From Kwoniella bestiolae CBS 10118 (Eukaryota; Basidiomycota; Tremellomycetes; Tremellales; Cryptococcaceae), in the NCBI RefSeq assembly GCF_000512585.2, contig NC_089243.1:682001-746000 (forward strand): a DNA stretch of 64,000 bases, written 5' to 3'. The translations under genes were made by a program, and so were the position numbers. The notes beneath the pieces are model-generated. The model saw only the letters and a program-made list of their open reading frames with translations. It did not search any database and was not told the origin of the DNA. Below are positions 10,118-23,295 of this stretch, piece by piece (the stretch's first letter is position 1; each line of letters begins with the position of its first letter).

Positions 10118-11542
10118 ATGTCCTCGTTCGCTCTCGCACCCGCGTTGATCACGTTGCTTCCTTTAGCAAAGGCTCATATGTCACTATGGATTGATTCCAT
10201 GTACGGGTTCGATCAGTCATACGAACCTGTTACTCCCATGGCGGGTTTATCTTTCGATCAGTGGGTGAGTGCTCGTGCGACTGTATTGAATAGATGTTTC
10301 ACTTGCACCATCTATTCTCCTATCTCCCATATCCATATCCTGGCAACGTCTCTTCCGATAGACCATTGGGCTGACTATGAATATGCGATTGCACAGTGGT
10401 TCCACGGCTATGCCAACGATCAACCCTCAGCAGTCACAACCCTCATCCCAGGTAACGACCTCACCGTCGAAATTGCCTGTCAGAAAGGGTACACTTCCTA
10501 TGGTGGTAATCCCACTTCAGACGCCTGTCCAGGCGATTCAGGCTCGTACCATGCCGGAGGATCCACCGGCTCCGGATCAGGTTGGAGTGGCAACTCCGAA
10601 TCGAACCTTATGGGCTGTGCTCTCGCCATCGCTTTCAAACCTACCGCTAGCCAAACGAACCCCGAAGATTTCACTGTAATGTCAATCCAAGAGAACTGCG
10701 TCAGACAACGGCAAACCTCTTTTTCTATCCCTAATAACCTGCCCGCATGCCCTGAGGGAGGGTGCACCTGCGCATGGTTCTGGCAAGGTAAGAACTCCGC
10801 CAACGAGATGTACATGACTGGATTCAGATGTGATGTCCAGGGCGGTGCTGCTGGCGGATCATACCCCCAGCCTGTCCCTCCAAGGAAGGGTGCCATCAGC
10901 GGTCCCACCCAGCCTATGTACTGGGCCAACACTCCTACCAACCTGGATTATACGCCTGATTGGGAGACGAAACCTTCGTACAACTCTGCTTGGGGATGGA
11001 CCAACGGTGCGCAAACGGGTGCGTTCGGTGCGGCTACTGGTGGTGGTGGATCATCAAACTCCACTGCTGGGGGTGGTACCAGTACCAAGACAGGGAAAGG
11101 ACCAACTTCAACTTCCGCTGGCGGATATGGATCTTCCCCTTCTTCGACTACTGCTTACGGTAATGGTAACGATGACGAGTACGATTCACCCTCTTCGACC
11201 GCTTATGGTGCTCCCACCTCGACTCAAGCATGGAACGATAACGACGACGGTGCTGACGGTGAATACGCTCAATCCACCTCATCTTCGACCAGAGGAAGGA
11301 GACCACGACCCACTCAAACCCAGTCTTACGATGAAGAGGTCTCGTACGGGGGAGAAGATGGAGAAGAGAAACCCTCATGGCAAGAACTCGCCGCTGATCC
11401 TATCGAGACCGGAACTGATTCCTCAGACGCAGGTGCAGGTGAACAAGCCCTGGTAGAGACCGGAAGTGGTTCCCCAAAGAAATGTAACAGACATAACAGG
11501 AGAAGTAGGTTGAGGACCAGAGCCAAGAAGTCGCACGTTTAA
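10118..11542 (+). CDS. Secreted LPMO-like copper protein (AA14-like) with Ser/Thr-rich tail
   Basis: Two exons, 10118-10264 and 10397-11542, give 430 residues. The signal peptide (MSSFALAPALITLLPLAKA) would be cut to leave His20 as the first residue (HMSLWIDSMYGFD). An N-terminal histidine is the hallmark of the histidine brace of lytic polysaccharide monooxygenases. Conserved blocks follow: LSFDQWWFHGY made by the splice junction, a Cys pair CQKG/CPGDSG, NLMGCALAIAFK, EDFTVMSIQENC and CPEGGCTCAWFW. I recall this pattern from the AA14-type family of basidiomycetes, which attacks xylan-coated cellulose, but the exact family is not certain. From about residue 300 the chain is Gly/Ser/Thr-rich and low complexity, ending in a basic stretch (RHNRRSRLRTRAKK). 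An in-frame ATG at 10040 is rejected because it would bury the signal peptide. Confidence 0.78.
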   Translation: MSSFALAPALITLLPLAKAHMSLWIDSMYGFDQSYEPVTPMAGLSFDQWVSARATVLNRCFTCTIYSPISHIHILATSLPIDHWADYEYAIAQWFHGYANDQPSAVTTLIPGNDLTVEIACQKGYTSYGGNPTSDACPGDSGSYHAGGSTGSGSGWSGNSESNLMGCALAIAFKPTASQTNPEDFTVMSIQENCVRQRQTSFSIPNNLPACPEGGCTCAWFWQGKNSANEMYMTGFRCDVQGGAAGGSYPQPVPPRKGAISGPTQPMYWANTPTNLDYTPDWETKPSYNSAWGWTNGAQTGAFGAATGGGGSSNSTAGGGTSTKTGKGPTSTSAGGYGSSPSSTTAYGNGNDDEYDSPSSTAYGAPTSTQAWNDNDDGADGEYAQSTSSSTRGRRPRPTQTQSYDEEVSYGGEDGEEKPSWQELAADPIETGTDSSDAGAGEQALVETGSGSPKKCNRHNRRSRLRTRAKKSHV

Positions 11543-11962
11543 TGAAGGGGTTGCCTATGACGGATATGATCTATTAAACCATCTTTTTGTACGCTGCTGT
11601 ACATAGTTTTAACGATTTCAAACGTTTGATACGTTTTACGTTTTACGTTGCTTTACGATCTTACCATCTGATTCTGATCTGGGATCTTTGTACCTACCTC
11701 CTTTTCCGCTCGCTGAATAAATGTTCAATGCATTAGTCCCTGGTGGATGTATGTTGGATATACATCTCACGATCATCACCATGATTGGAATTGACGTTGT
11801 CAGCATATGCGTGATCTCAACGATGGTCCCAGTTCGAGCCATTTCCAAGAGACAATTCCATCTCAGTACCAACAAATCTTGTTATACTAGCCTAGTACTA
11901 CATGGGCCAAGGTCAATCATCATTATAATGCATAAAAGTCATTCATCATATACAAACCTCAC
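11543..11962. other. Convergent 3' region
   Basis: This is shared 3' flank of the LPMO-like gene and SOG2. It is AT-rich and contains a direct repeat of the ACGTTTTACG type near 11630-11650. No gene is seen. Confidence 0.6.
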
Positions 11963-14900
11963 TCATGAAAAAGCACTCTGCGAAGGTAAAGCACTTCTAG
12001 GCGGCTCATTATACCTCCCCCCATTCCCATTTCCATTAGGTTGTGGTTGTTGTCCACCCGCAGGAACTTGAACAGGAGGCACAGCATTCGCGCTCCTACT
12101 TCTCCCCAAAGCCATCTGTCTGGAAGGTAATTGTAATCCCCTCAAACCATCTTTCATCCCTCCATTGGAAGTATCCCACGTATGAGTCATATACCCCGCT
12201 GAATGGGGTTGGGACAAATTATATGTATATTGTCCATGTCCGGGTGGATCTTCCTGTGCGGGTAAAGTCGGATTACTTCCATTCCTTGATTGATAGATCG
12301 GTGAGATAGGTCGAGCGGACAGAGGAGGAATAGAGGCTGGCGTAGCGTTGGACGGTCTCAGGCTGGAGACCTGGATCAATATCGCACACTCCCTTGTGGA
12401 TTGGGTTAACCTTGAGCACGCCGACCTAACGTTCATTGGGAAGTTGTGTGTGGCCGAAATGGTCTTGACAAGTTCGCTAACTTTTACGACCGTCTTGATG
12501 AACGCCTGAGCATCGTCGGGGAGAGTCGTACTAGTATACGTTGAGGGATTTGCTCGTAGGCCCATGAGGGATTCTCTGAGTCCAGCAGTGATCTGTTCGG
12601 CGATAGATAAGAGATGTAGTAATTCTGTATGATGTTTCACAGAGATCGTTGAAGGTCGCCCGGTAGGTGAGAATGGGTATCTTGTAGATTCCGCATTACT
12701 CAGAACAGAAGATTGAGAACCGGATTTCTGATGTTGCGTGAATGGTGGAGACGACGCGCCGACATCTTCTGCTAGTTTCAGCCAACATGTAAATGCTATG
12801 TCCGTAGCTGCCTCTATGACGTCCAGCAGATCCTCGTCAAACACACTTGCAGAAGCCGGGGTGGGTGGTCTGACGTCGACGGATAATTTCCTGGATGGAG
12901 CTTGATGGTTGCCATTGGCACTGGTGAATGACATTGCCATCGCATGACTCGATCCTGAAGATGAAGAGGGGTGGTGTCCGCCTTGTCGATCAGTTGTGGG
13001 AACCATTGCAATGGGTTGGTGGGAAGGTACGACCTCGGGTGGCGTACCGGGCATAGTAAATGGTGTATCGTTGGGTGAGGTCGTACTGACTGGGGGTACA
13101 GGTGCTTGGCTGAGCTCCTCCGCATCTTCATCTTCATCAGATTCTTCTGCTTGTTGATCTAGAACGATCGTAGCAGACTCCGAAGGACGATGTCGCAGGT
13201 ATGAACCAGGAGTGGACAGTTGATCAGAAGCTTTTATCTCGTTGGTGCGTGGTCCACCAGGTGATCCCATCAGCATTCCCTTCTCAACATCCAGCGAAGA
13301 GAACGATCCAGCTTGTCTCCTCGATTTGCCCATCGTCCTCAGACTCGCTGCATGGTTCGTAGCAGGTGCAGGTGACTCCTCGACTTGAGGTACTAAAGGT
13401 GATCCGCCCACCGTAGATTTCGACACCGAAGCAGGTGATTGTGATTCCCTTCTCTCGATGATTGGCGAAATCGGCGTTCGTCCGCTCAACGACCCGGTGG
13501 GAACCATCTTGACTCCTCCCATCGATCTCATCGCTAATCCACCTACGTCAATGACCAACAACGGTCTGATCTCGACTAAGAGAGGTGCCATACTCTGCCA
13601 AGAACAAGCTACCTCAGCCATTGAGCCATAAATCATCGTTAACAAAGTTCGGGTATATCTAATGTCATTGCTCTTCAAGGCTGGGATCTGCATCTTCAAA
13701 ACAGCCACCACTTTAGCAAAAACAGCTACGCTTTCTTTAGCTGCGTCGATGACATTCCTGATGGCATGTACAGGTGGCGAATTCCTTCTTGACATGGAGT
13801 CAAATCGGTCCAAAGCATTGATGAGATTGTTCATGTAGTTCCCAGCAGGCTCCATCACTCTTGAAAAGACGCTCGCTATTCGTTCATTCACCGCGAACAC
13901 AAGATACTGCCGTAATGCCGAGTGAAGTTGAGATAAAGCGTAAAGAATCCCTCGGATGGCGTCGATCAATTTAAGTAAAGCTGCTGGAATCGATTTGGAT
14001 ATTGACGATACCGGTAATGTACTTAATCTTCGGAAATATGAGTTTCTAGATTCGTCAATCTGCGGTCCTTCCTGACTATTCCTCTTCTCGACCATTTCTC
14101 CGCTCATGTCTCCCGATATTCGTCTCATCATTTCAATCGAACCTTTACGGTTCATGATCCTGCTTCTTTCCTGACCTGACACGGTCGGACCAGCCGTAGG
14201 AGACCTGATCATATCACCTCCCCATCCCCGACCGGGAAGTTGAAACTTCGGTACTCCCGGCGCGGCGATACCTAGGCCCAGTGGTCGATTCTCTTCGATG
14301 GGCTGACCATCGTTCTTTCTATCCTGGATAATCTGAGCGTGACTTTGCCGCAGATCGGGTAAAGACTTTTTCACGGTGAGATTCCCACTAAGTCGTTGAG
14401 TTGCAGTGTAGCTTGCTCCTCTTGAGTGGCCTTGAGCAGCTGGGATCGTAGGTGGCTGAGGAAGATTGGAGGCAGATGGCAGTCGCGAGTGAGCGGAGGA
14501 TTCGGTAGAAGCGGAAGGAGGGGATGTGAATGATGACGCAGAAGGGTCTCGACTGTGTCGTGTGCGGTAAGGGGAATATTGACTTGGTCCTGGAGAATAG
14601 CTTCGTGCAAGAGCATCGTCCGAAAGAGTAGCCGATCGATTGCGACCCAACGCGAAAGGCCGAGTGGGAGTGTGAGGTCGATCTTCAGCGTTTTGAGGCA
14701 AGACAGCTCGTTTGACTGTTTCTTGTGATGACATAGCAATCATCGGTGATTCCAAGTGTGAGCGGAAAGATCGAGCTGACGCAGATGTGGCCATAGAGGC
14801 TGCACTAAGAGGTTCCTCCCTGATGTTGTGTCAGTGGATCAGCTGGGCAAATTTCATCGAGCTGAAGGGCAACAACTACTCACTCAGACACCCTATTTGA

Positions 14901-16423
14901 CTCTTCAGCCTGTTGCAGTAAACGTTCGGAATCCGCTGCTCTTTGTCTCATCCAGCTTTTCATGTTTTCTATCCAAGGTCTCAGATCCTGATCTCGCCTA
15001 TCTTTCGAGCTTGTGGATCCACCTTCACTCGTCTTTGATCGTGAGGATGGGTCAACTGGCTCGGCGAGGGGACCAAGCACTTCTTTAGGCTTAAAAGCGT
15101 TGAAATGGTAAGTTATTAATTTCCATTGATCAGGGAGTTAACAACTTACAGGCCATTCGATAGGGTTATGATCCACTTTGAACACCTTGAGACTGGTGAA
15201 TTGTACCATATATCCAGGCAATGTATATATCTTGTTGTTCGTGAGGGATAGGACTTTGAGCCTGGTTAAGCGCTGAGGATCATCAGGGAAAGCAGTGATT
15301 TTGTTTTTGGATAGATCGAGGATTTCGAGAGCAGCTAGCTCGGTGATCTGTAGTAGGTTAGAGGTTGATCAGCGGTAGCTTCAATAAGTAATAGCTTACA
15401 GGCATACAAGAGATTTAACGCTGGTAGAGAAGGAAAAAAACTTACGGGTCTGGGAAATTCGGTCAGGTAATTTCCTTTCAAGTTGAGATACCTCAATCTA
15501 GACAACTGAGCGAATCGGTAAGATATCGATTCGTTCGTCAAATTATTATAGGACAGGGCAAGTCTATCATAAGCAGTATGGTCAGTATCAGTGCCAACGA
15601 ATCCATAATTTTCCAATTTGACCCTCTTCCTCCATATTGCTGCTTCTATCTCTACCTCTCTCACAAGAGAACGTTCTTCGCCCTGATGCGAATTTCGGCA
15701 GTGATTACGAACGACTCACCTCCAGACACCTTTCTTCCCCCTTCCCACACCCCTCTCAAAAACATCTACGACCTCCTCGCTTATCCTGCTCATATTCTGC
15801 CTTGAGATATCCAACGTATCTCCTTCATCCTTCGAGTTCCCCGCTATCTCCTTGATCTTATTAATTATATATTCCTCGGTGGGTGGACCAGAGGGCGGGG
15901 GAGTAGGCGAAGTCCCCCTCGTTCTACTTAGACTACTATTACTTGTGCTCCGTACATTCGGTGGTGGTGTGCTATTCGACCCCGAACCAGAGGGAGAACC
16001 TCTCAATCCACGTATCACAGCAGCTACGTCATTCTTCTCTTCCCCGCTCCCTCCAGGAGAGGGAGATGCAGAAAGGGGGGAAGGTAATCGATCATAGGAA
16101 GAGTAATTGTAGTTCCCCAAATTCGAACCCAGGGATTTGGAGGGACCATGTAATCCCATCATTTCCCCACCACCTCCCCTTGAGAGGTTGGTGTTGATTG
16201 GACTGAGTGAGTTGGGTGTGGGACGAGGTGAGAGCGCAGAGTTGGATCGGACTCTTGAGTTTGAGCCAGGATTTGGGGTGAAAGTGGTATTTACGCGTAA
16301 ATTGTGAGTTGGAGGTTGGGAGGGGGAGTGGGAGTAGGAAGGGGTGGGAGTCATTGTTGATGAAGAGGTTGATGAGAGAGATGGTGAGGAGTGCGTGTGG
16401 GCGAGAGGAAGGGGGAGAGACAT
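11963..16423 (-). CDS. SOG2: RAM-pathway leucine-rich-repeat protein SOG2
   Basis: Five exons: 16423-15720, about 15565-15446, 15349-15153, 15090-14885 and 14818-11963. The product is about 1,350 residues. Layout: a long Ser/Pro-rich disordered N-terminus, a helical segment TEEYIINKIKEIAGN, then leucine-rich repeats (LRYLNLKGNYLTEFP, LEILDLSKNKITAFP, LKVLSLTNNKIYTLP, LKVFKVDHNPIEWPP). Next comes a conserved ENMKSWMRQRA helix, and a large C-terminal helical region (LLKLIDAIRGILYALSQL, VIDAAKESVAVFAKVVAVLK, LLHLLSIAEQITAGLRESL) split by disordered spacers. This order is that of fungal SOG2, a scaffold of the RAM (regulation of Ace2 and morphogenesis) kinase network that controls polarity and cell separation. 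Each intron falls in or near the LRR part. The PPKEV segment before the disordered stretch is typical of the end of the LRR block. Confidence 0.9.
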
Positions 16424-17128
16424 GGTGGGTGAGTGTCTTGTCTTGTCGTGCGGTGTCGTGTGGTGATTGTTATGGGAGGAAGAGTAAAGATCGTCGTGTT
16501 TGGTATTCGAGAGAGAACGCTTTGAAGGTGCGAAGAGGGGGTTTGTTTCACTGCGAGGTTGTGGTGATCATCATGATTGATTTGTTCGTCGTGTCGATGT
16601 CGTGTATGTGTAGTACGTGGTGATTGTTGCAATTGATGATAGTGATCGTGAAGTCGATGCAATGATATATGTGGGACGAAGAGGAAAAGCAGATGAAAAT
16701 GGCTCAGATGTCGATGATATCTATCAAACGAGTCTCTTTCAAAACGTCCAGCGTTTCAACGTGTATATAATCTTGACCTAAGATGAATTCCTAAAGTGAA
16801 GCGAACAGAGCAGAATCGCAGAGTATGAATGTTGAGATGCTTGTATTGTCGATAAGAAATGATGAAATGCAAAGATGAGAGACGGGTAGAACACAAGAAT
16901 ACAAAGAATCACTGTACGATGTTACCCGGTGTGAGGTACTCGTAAATGATGTTCGGTGGCGTATCTGGATGAGTGCTCTTTCTTCCTTTATGTGAATCAT
17001 CCTCTCATTAACGGCATAAACAATATCGTAGATTCCCATGCATCATCCAAGTCGCTCGTAATGATAGCTATCTCTTTGTTTTATATGCATACGAATATAT
17101 CATCATACATTATAGATATTCCACTCGA
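16424..17128. other. Intergenic region NUP85-SOG2
   Basis: SOG2 promoter and NUP85 3' flank, both genes on the minus strand. Only short ORFs without domains are present. Confidence 0.6.
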
Positions 17129-20100
17129 TCAGAACGGACTATCAAATCCCCCTACCAGAGATCTCGCCAAATTCCTAGCCAACGCTAATCTGACTTGATC
17201 CAATTTTTTATATCCATCTTCATACCCCATCTTCTTGTTGTTGTCGTTCTTGGATAATCGTTGGAGATACTGTATCAACTGTTCCAGGTAGTCTTGTTTG
17301 GCGAACGACGAGTTCACTTTGACTTCTTCCAATACTCTGAGAAGTTCGAATGTCTCGTTGGAGGAGAATAGGATATCGGAATCTGTAGATGTAAAGATAA
17401 TAAGCACATCGTCAGTCATCAACCACGTCTTCCATGTCGAGAAGAATGACGGTAAGAATAGCATTTGTCATGTTCGAAACAGGTACAACGCCCCGGGAAG
17501 GTCCAATCAAAGGATCAAACTCACCCTCTAGCAGATCAATACTCTCCACCAATAACACCGCCCAAATCCCCACGGGGGCAATCCCGCTCGTCAACAGTCC
17601 AACCAATTTCGATGCAGCCCTATCCCTCGCCCCCTGATGAAGGAACAACAAGTAATCTCTAAACTCCGATAAGAAGGTCAACCTGGACGCAAAGATGCTC
17701 AACGCCGATGTAGCAGGTAAGTCAGGTAGGCCAGAAGTTGGGTCTAATTGGGTTTGTAGTTCTGCTAGGGCCGTGGGGGCTTCGCTTAAGAGGGTTGGTG
17801 GAAGAGTATCGACCAGGCGTAGGAACTCTTCGTCTCCTAACATGAGAACCGTATCAACATCCTCATCTAACTACCCGCTCTCCTTGGATATAATGCCGGA
17901 GAGGTAAGATGATACTCTTTGAGGTGCAAGGAAAGGTTGACTCACCATCCGTAATGTACGAATCCAATATCCTCTCAGCGATCCTCGACAACGCCCACCC
18001 ATCACCAGCCATCATACTCATACTAGCCGCCATCCCAAATTCGCCCTTCCTAATCAACTTGGAAGCTAAGATCTGAGAAATCACTTTGAACTCCTCTTCA
18101 AGCTTGAATTCCCCACATGCAGCCCTAACTTCATCTAACAATCGCACAGCCTCTTCAATCCCTTTCGACAGCATCCCGGTTCCATCTTCTCCATCTTGCT
18201 CCACATCCATCCCTCCATCAGCATGTTTCTTCTTCGCCTGTTGAGCGTCCCCATCTAATGAGATGGATATTCTCATGATATGCGATTTCAGCCTGTTCCT
18301 TCCTTCCTGTCCTGCATAATTCAGATAATCGCATATGACTCTCCAAAATGCCGAGTATTTAGGATTATTCTGTAAGATCTCGGTATATTCCAGAAGGAAG
18401 TGATCCCTCAATGGGATTTCGAATCGTTCTTCATCATCTGGTATGAGCTCGAGTTTATCTAGCAGATCTCCCAGATGGGACGATAACCAAATATCGATAT
18501 CGTAACACCCCATCAAAGCCTGTTCGAACAATTACCAAAACGTCAGCTGTATGATCTGTGCCCACGCAGATGATTTAGCTCACCTTGATTATATCTGCTG
18601 AACAAAGTGCCGACTGTATAGCATCTTCAGAGATTGTCGTGTCGACCGGTATCTTGTCCAGTATCATTGCCATTATCTCACTACATGGGAAGTAAGCTTC
18701 GTACTTTGATGTTACAGACAAATAAGAAAGCTCACGGCAGATGATCTCTCCTCATATCCACATCCACCAAGATCCCCCAAGCTCCCAAAGCCTCCTTCCA
18801 ATCCGAAGCTTCCTCCAATATCCTTTGGGGTTTACCCTCCATCAACTCAATCACAACTCTGAAATCACTTTCAATCGACTTATACCTGTCTTCGCCAAAC
18901 CATTGACCTTTCTGTTTACCTTGCGTGAAATTCATCAACTCCGCTCTGAACTTGGCCAACCACGATTTATGAGCCTGTAAGAAATCTAGATCCACTCTCC
19001 AGCGCTCTTCGGTCGATCGAGGGAAAATCGATAAGTGCTGAGCTAGTAGGGAAGATAGTTTTGAGATAAGAGAGTTGGGGTGTTTCGAGAGTGATCGTAA
19101 GAATGATGCGGCGGGAAGTTGGAATCCTCGTAATATGCATCGAGAGATGTAGGGGAAGAATAATGGATGTTCCCATGGATTTTGGATTGACATGATTTCG
19201 TTTCCCTGTGAGTTGTCGGGAGCTACACGTTCACATGGATCAGATCAGCTACATTGGAGTTCGTAAGACCGATGTGATGGCTGAACATCAGACATACCTG
19301 GATCGACATCATTCACCCAATCCAGGATTTCTTCGCCGACTAACCCTTCACCCTTACCATCAGCGGGAAGGTATAACACTCCCGCGAGATTGAGAATGTT
19401 GTATGAAGTCGTGAATCTTGCTCTAAGCTCGACCTGTATGTCATGTCCGTGTTCTTATCGTTAATCAAAGTCTTCATGAGATATATATAGATTGCCTAAC
19501 TCACGTCAACGTCCTGACTACTCTTGAGTTCTCCCAATTGATCTAAATACAGATCCGCCAACCTCCTCATATGTATGACAGTCTCCGCATCTGGCGGGCC
19601 TAGTAGACCATCGGCTCCTACCAAATTCCCCCTCTTATCCCACGCTTCAGCTATCTTCTCTAATCCGACAGAAGGGAGTCGACGAGAGTGCGATTCAGCT
19701 ACTATCTGCTGCAGCGACGTAAACAGTAGGTGCGATTCGGTGTATAGCTGCACAAGTGGGTCGGGTAGGGAAGAGAGGGAAGCGAAGAATATCGTTCGAT
19801 CGGAGAGCGATAGACTTGGTTCGGACAATGTCGAAGGTTCATTGGGATTCGACGAGGGCTAAAACAAAGTTTCAACGTCAGCTGTTTTGTCGGTCAAAAC
19901 CAGGCAGCACAGCTCACCTTCTTGGTAATCCACGAAGCTACCTCCCCGCCCACAGGCGAAGTGACAGCATTGATAGTTCGACCAGAAGATTTCCATTTCC
20001 TCTTATCTCCCTTAGGGTACGCAGCGGGCTGTAGATGCAGCACTTCCACCTCTACCTCTACCTCTTGCTCATCCCCATCTTCGTCCATCCCATTTGCTTC

Positions 20101-20280
20101 CTGAGGTGGATTGGTAATTGTCGTTATCGCTGTCGTTGATTTAGGTGGAAAGGGGTTGGAGGATGATCCGAAGGAGAATGATGATGATCCAGAGGAAGAT
20201 TGACCTCCTTGAGGAGCGAATGAAAAGGAGGATCCTCCCATCGGAGTTGAGAATGAGAATCCTGATGGGGCAGGTGCCAT
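17129..20280 (-). CDS. NUP85: Nucleoporin Nup85 (Y-complex)
   Basis: The gene starts at the ATG at 20280 (MAPAPSGFSFSTP) and ends at the stop at 17129, with about nine exons. The N-terminus is Ser/Gly-rich with several FSF-type clusters and then an acidic stretch. The rest is all-helical: LSDRTIFFASLSSL, ELRARFTTSYNILNL, PWEHPLFFPYISRCILRGFQLPAA, DIDIWLSSHLGDLLDKL, FWRVICDYLNYAG, ISQILASKLI, FLSEFRDYLLFL, DRAASKLVGLLTSGIAP and ILFSSNETFELLRVLEEV. The last three blocks are strong Nup85 signatures. Nup85 is a scaffold subunit of the Nup107-160/Nup84 Y-complex on both faces of the nuclear pore. The length is normal. It diverges from PGI1 across 536 bp. Confidence 0.9.
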
Positions 20281-20816
20281 ATTGGTTGTTACTTGAATAC
20301 TCAGGTAATGGAAATGATGATGATTTGACGCGATGTAAGCACCTTGAACATGGACAACACCAACCTCACATTTCAACGTTGATTTCGAGACTTGATGCCT
20401 TCATCCATGCTTACGTAAAAGTATCCAACAAAACGAGCGGTGGGCGCCGCTCGCCTCTGTCCGCTAGAGTGAGTTCCGCTTGGATCTGAATGAGTGAGTC
20501 TGTCTTCCGTCGAAACGGATGCACGGTCCGGCGGGACTGAGGAAGAGCGGATATATGGATTTGTAATGAACTGATTAGAAAGCATTAGGAGTGTGGGGAA
20601 ATGAATGACTAATGAATGATTAGGATTCGAGAATGATGACATACCTCAAGATCCACCTGTGATTCAAGTTACGCAATAAGCTCAAGTTCCCATCCCCACG
20701 CTAAACATCGTCAACATTCTCATATTTCCCTTTCTTCTTTCAACATCTTCTGCATTCTTATACATATCTCATCCGTATTAGACTACATACATCACTCACA
20801 CTAAGCTACTACAAAG
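20281..20816. promoter_or_regulatory. Divergent promoter region NUP85/PGI1
   Basis: 536 bp between two start codons on opposite strands. The PGI1 side is rich in pyrimidines (20690-20815). No specific binding site could be named. Confidence 0.5.
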
Positions 20817-23295
20817 ATGTCAACTGGAAAACCTGCCACTCGTAAGTCCCACAACTTCTTCGCTCCTCCTCTAACAGTCCAACCTCAGAGCGGACATAAC
20901 TGAGGGAACGTTTGATATCAGAATACCAAGCCTGGAAGAAGCTCCAAGAGCTTCACTCCTCCAAACAATCCAAGCTCGTCCTCAAAGAACTGTTCAACTC
21001 CGACTCCAAGCGATTCTCAACCTACTCGAAAGAGTTCAAAGCCTCCTCACCCGACATCTCCATCCTCCTAGATTACTCGAAGAACCTGATCGATGAAGAG
21101 GTCTTGTCCACCTTGTTCGACCTCGCCAGGGAAGCTTCCGTCGAATCATTCAGAGATGACATGTTCGCAGGAAAGCACATCAACACCTCCGAGGACAGGG
21201 CGGTCCTCCACGTAGCATTGCGAAACCCACCGGCCGACAAGGGCGGGTTCAAGATTTCCGAGGAGGGTGTAGATGAAGTCCACGGTGTTTTGGACCATAT
21301 CAAGGAATTCAGTGAATCCGTTAGATCCGGTTCATGGAAAGGCTACACCGGCAAGGCTATCGATACCGTCGTTAATATCGGTATTGGTGGTTCCGACTTG
21401 GGTCCAGTCATGGTCTGCGAGGCTCTCAAGCATTACTCCAAGAGAGATCTCAAATCTTACTTTGTGTCCAACATTGACGGAACGGATCTCGCTGAGATCT
21501 TGAAATTGTGTAACACCGAGACTACTTTATTCATCGTCGCTTCTAAGACTTTCACTACTCAAGAGACTATCACCAACGCTGAGAGTGCCAAGGCCTGGTT
21601 CTTGGAACAAGCTAAGGATGTGAGTGAAATTTTCCCTTCAACGCTCTTCACATCTTCATCTCGAGCTCTTTTCCGCAATCACTTCATCTGGAGCATTCAC
21701 ATCGCATCAACCGTCTGTTCGCCTTATCCCCGTTCCTCTCGTCCCGTCCTCCCCTCCAACCGCACCCCATATCCGTTTTCGCATATTTTACATCTGTGTA
21801 ATCTAGAGAGCTATCTGTCTATAAACTCCTATTCTACCTTTTCATCATCAATGAATGGAACCTTCAGCTAACATACCTCACAAACACAGCAAGCCCACGT
21901 CGCCAAGCACTTCGTCGCCCTCTCCACCAACGCCAAAGCCGTCACCGCCTTCGGTATCTCCGAATCCAACATGTTCGCCTTTTGGGACTGGGTCGGTGGT
22001 CGATACTCCCTCTGGTCAGCTATCGGTCTCTCCATCGCCCTTTCGATCGGTTACGACAATTTCCAAGAGCTGTTGAACGGTGCTCACGAGCTGGATAAAC
22101 ACTTCAAGTCTGCTCCTCTTGAGGAGAATTTGCCTGTCATCTTGGCTTTGGTCGGTATTTGGTACAACGACTTCTACGGTGTGTTTCCCTTCGCTTCCTA
22201 CCGGATGAAACAGTCTGCGACATGTACTGACATGTTGTCTGGTTTGTCATGCATGCAGGTGCTCAAACCCAAGCTCTCCTTCCATACGACCAATACCTCA
22301 AGAAGTTCGCCGATTACTTCCAACAAGGTGATATGGAGTCTAATGGTAAGAGCGTCACCAAGGATGGATCTAGAGTAGACTACGAGACTGGGGTGAGTGC
22401 ATTTCAGCTGTCCGGGATGAACTGTGTTGCCTCTGATAGTTTAGCTGACGTCATGGCAACCTCACCTAGCCCATCATCTGGGGTCAAAGTGGTACCAACG
22501 GTCAACACGCCTTCTACCAACTCATCCACCAAGGTACCAAGCTCATCCCTGCGTGAGTCAGCTTAGAAAAACCGATGGGATCCAAGCTGATGCATGTTCA
22601 TCTCAGTGATTTCCTTGCACCCGTTGAGACCCACAACCCCATCTCAGGCGGTAAACACCACGAGATCTTGTTATCCAACTTCTTTGCTCAACCAGAGTAA
22701 GTATGACTCCCACACTCAATTCGTACATCAAGTGCACATACCACAGTCATTAACCATCTTTCCACACACAGAGCCCTCGCCTTCGGTAAGACCGAGAAAG
22801 AAGTCGTCGAAGAGCTCGGCGCCGAAGCCTCCAAGAATGCCGCCCTGGTCAAATCCAAGATCTTCGAGGGAAACAAGCCCACCAACTCGATCATGTTCCA
22901 AAAGCTCACTCCCGGTACGCTCGGTGCTTTGATCGCATTGTACGAGCACAAGATCCACGTGCAGGGTGCTATTTGGGGTATCAACTCGTATGATCAGATG
23001 GGTGTGGAGCTTGGTAAGGTGGGTGAAATTGTTCTTCTCATCTTCATGGGAAGGCAGGACGGTCATATACTGAGATGCTGATTGTCTGTCTATGTTTTTG
23101 ATATATAGGTCCTCGCTAAGAACATTCTCAAGCAACTTGGTAAAGAAAGTGATGTACAGGGACACGACAGTTCTGTAAGTTTTATCTTCTCGTACCGCTG
23201 ACATATGCCCGGAACAGAACAGATTTGCTGATTCCGACATGGTACTATCTCAGACCACCGGTCTTATCCACTACTACCAAAAGAACAGAAAGTAA
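20817..23295 (+). CDS. PGI1: Glucose-6-phosphate isomerase
   Basis: The first exon is only 25 nt (20817-20841); exon 2 starts at 20922. A 270-nt intron follows (about 21618-21890), and the last coding codon is at 23290-23292 with TAA to 23295. The enzyme interconverts glucose 6-phosphate and fructose 6-phosphate in glycolysis and gluconeogenesis in the cytosol. Seen motifs: GKAIDTVVNIGIGGSDLGP, SYFVSNIDGTDLAEIL, FIVASKTFTTQET (the SKT phosphate-binding loop), FAFWDWVGGRYSLWSAIGLS (PGI signature 1), IWGQSGTNGQHAFYQLIHQG, and GVELGKVLAKNILKQL (PGI signature 2). The final STTGLIHYYQKNRK is also typical. About nine exons. The product is close to the usual 550 residues. Confidence 0.96.
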
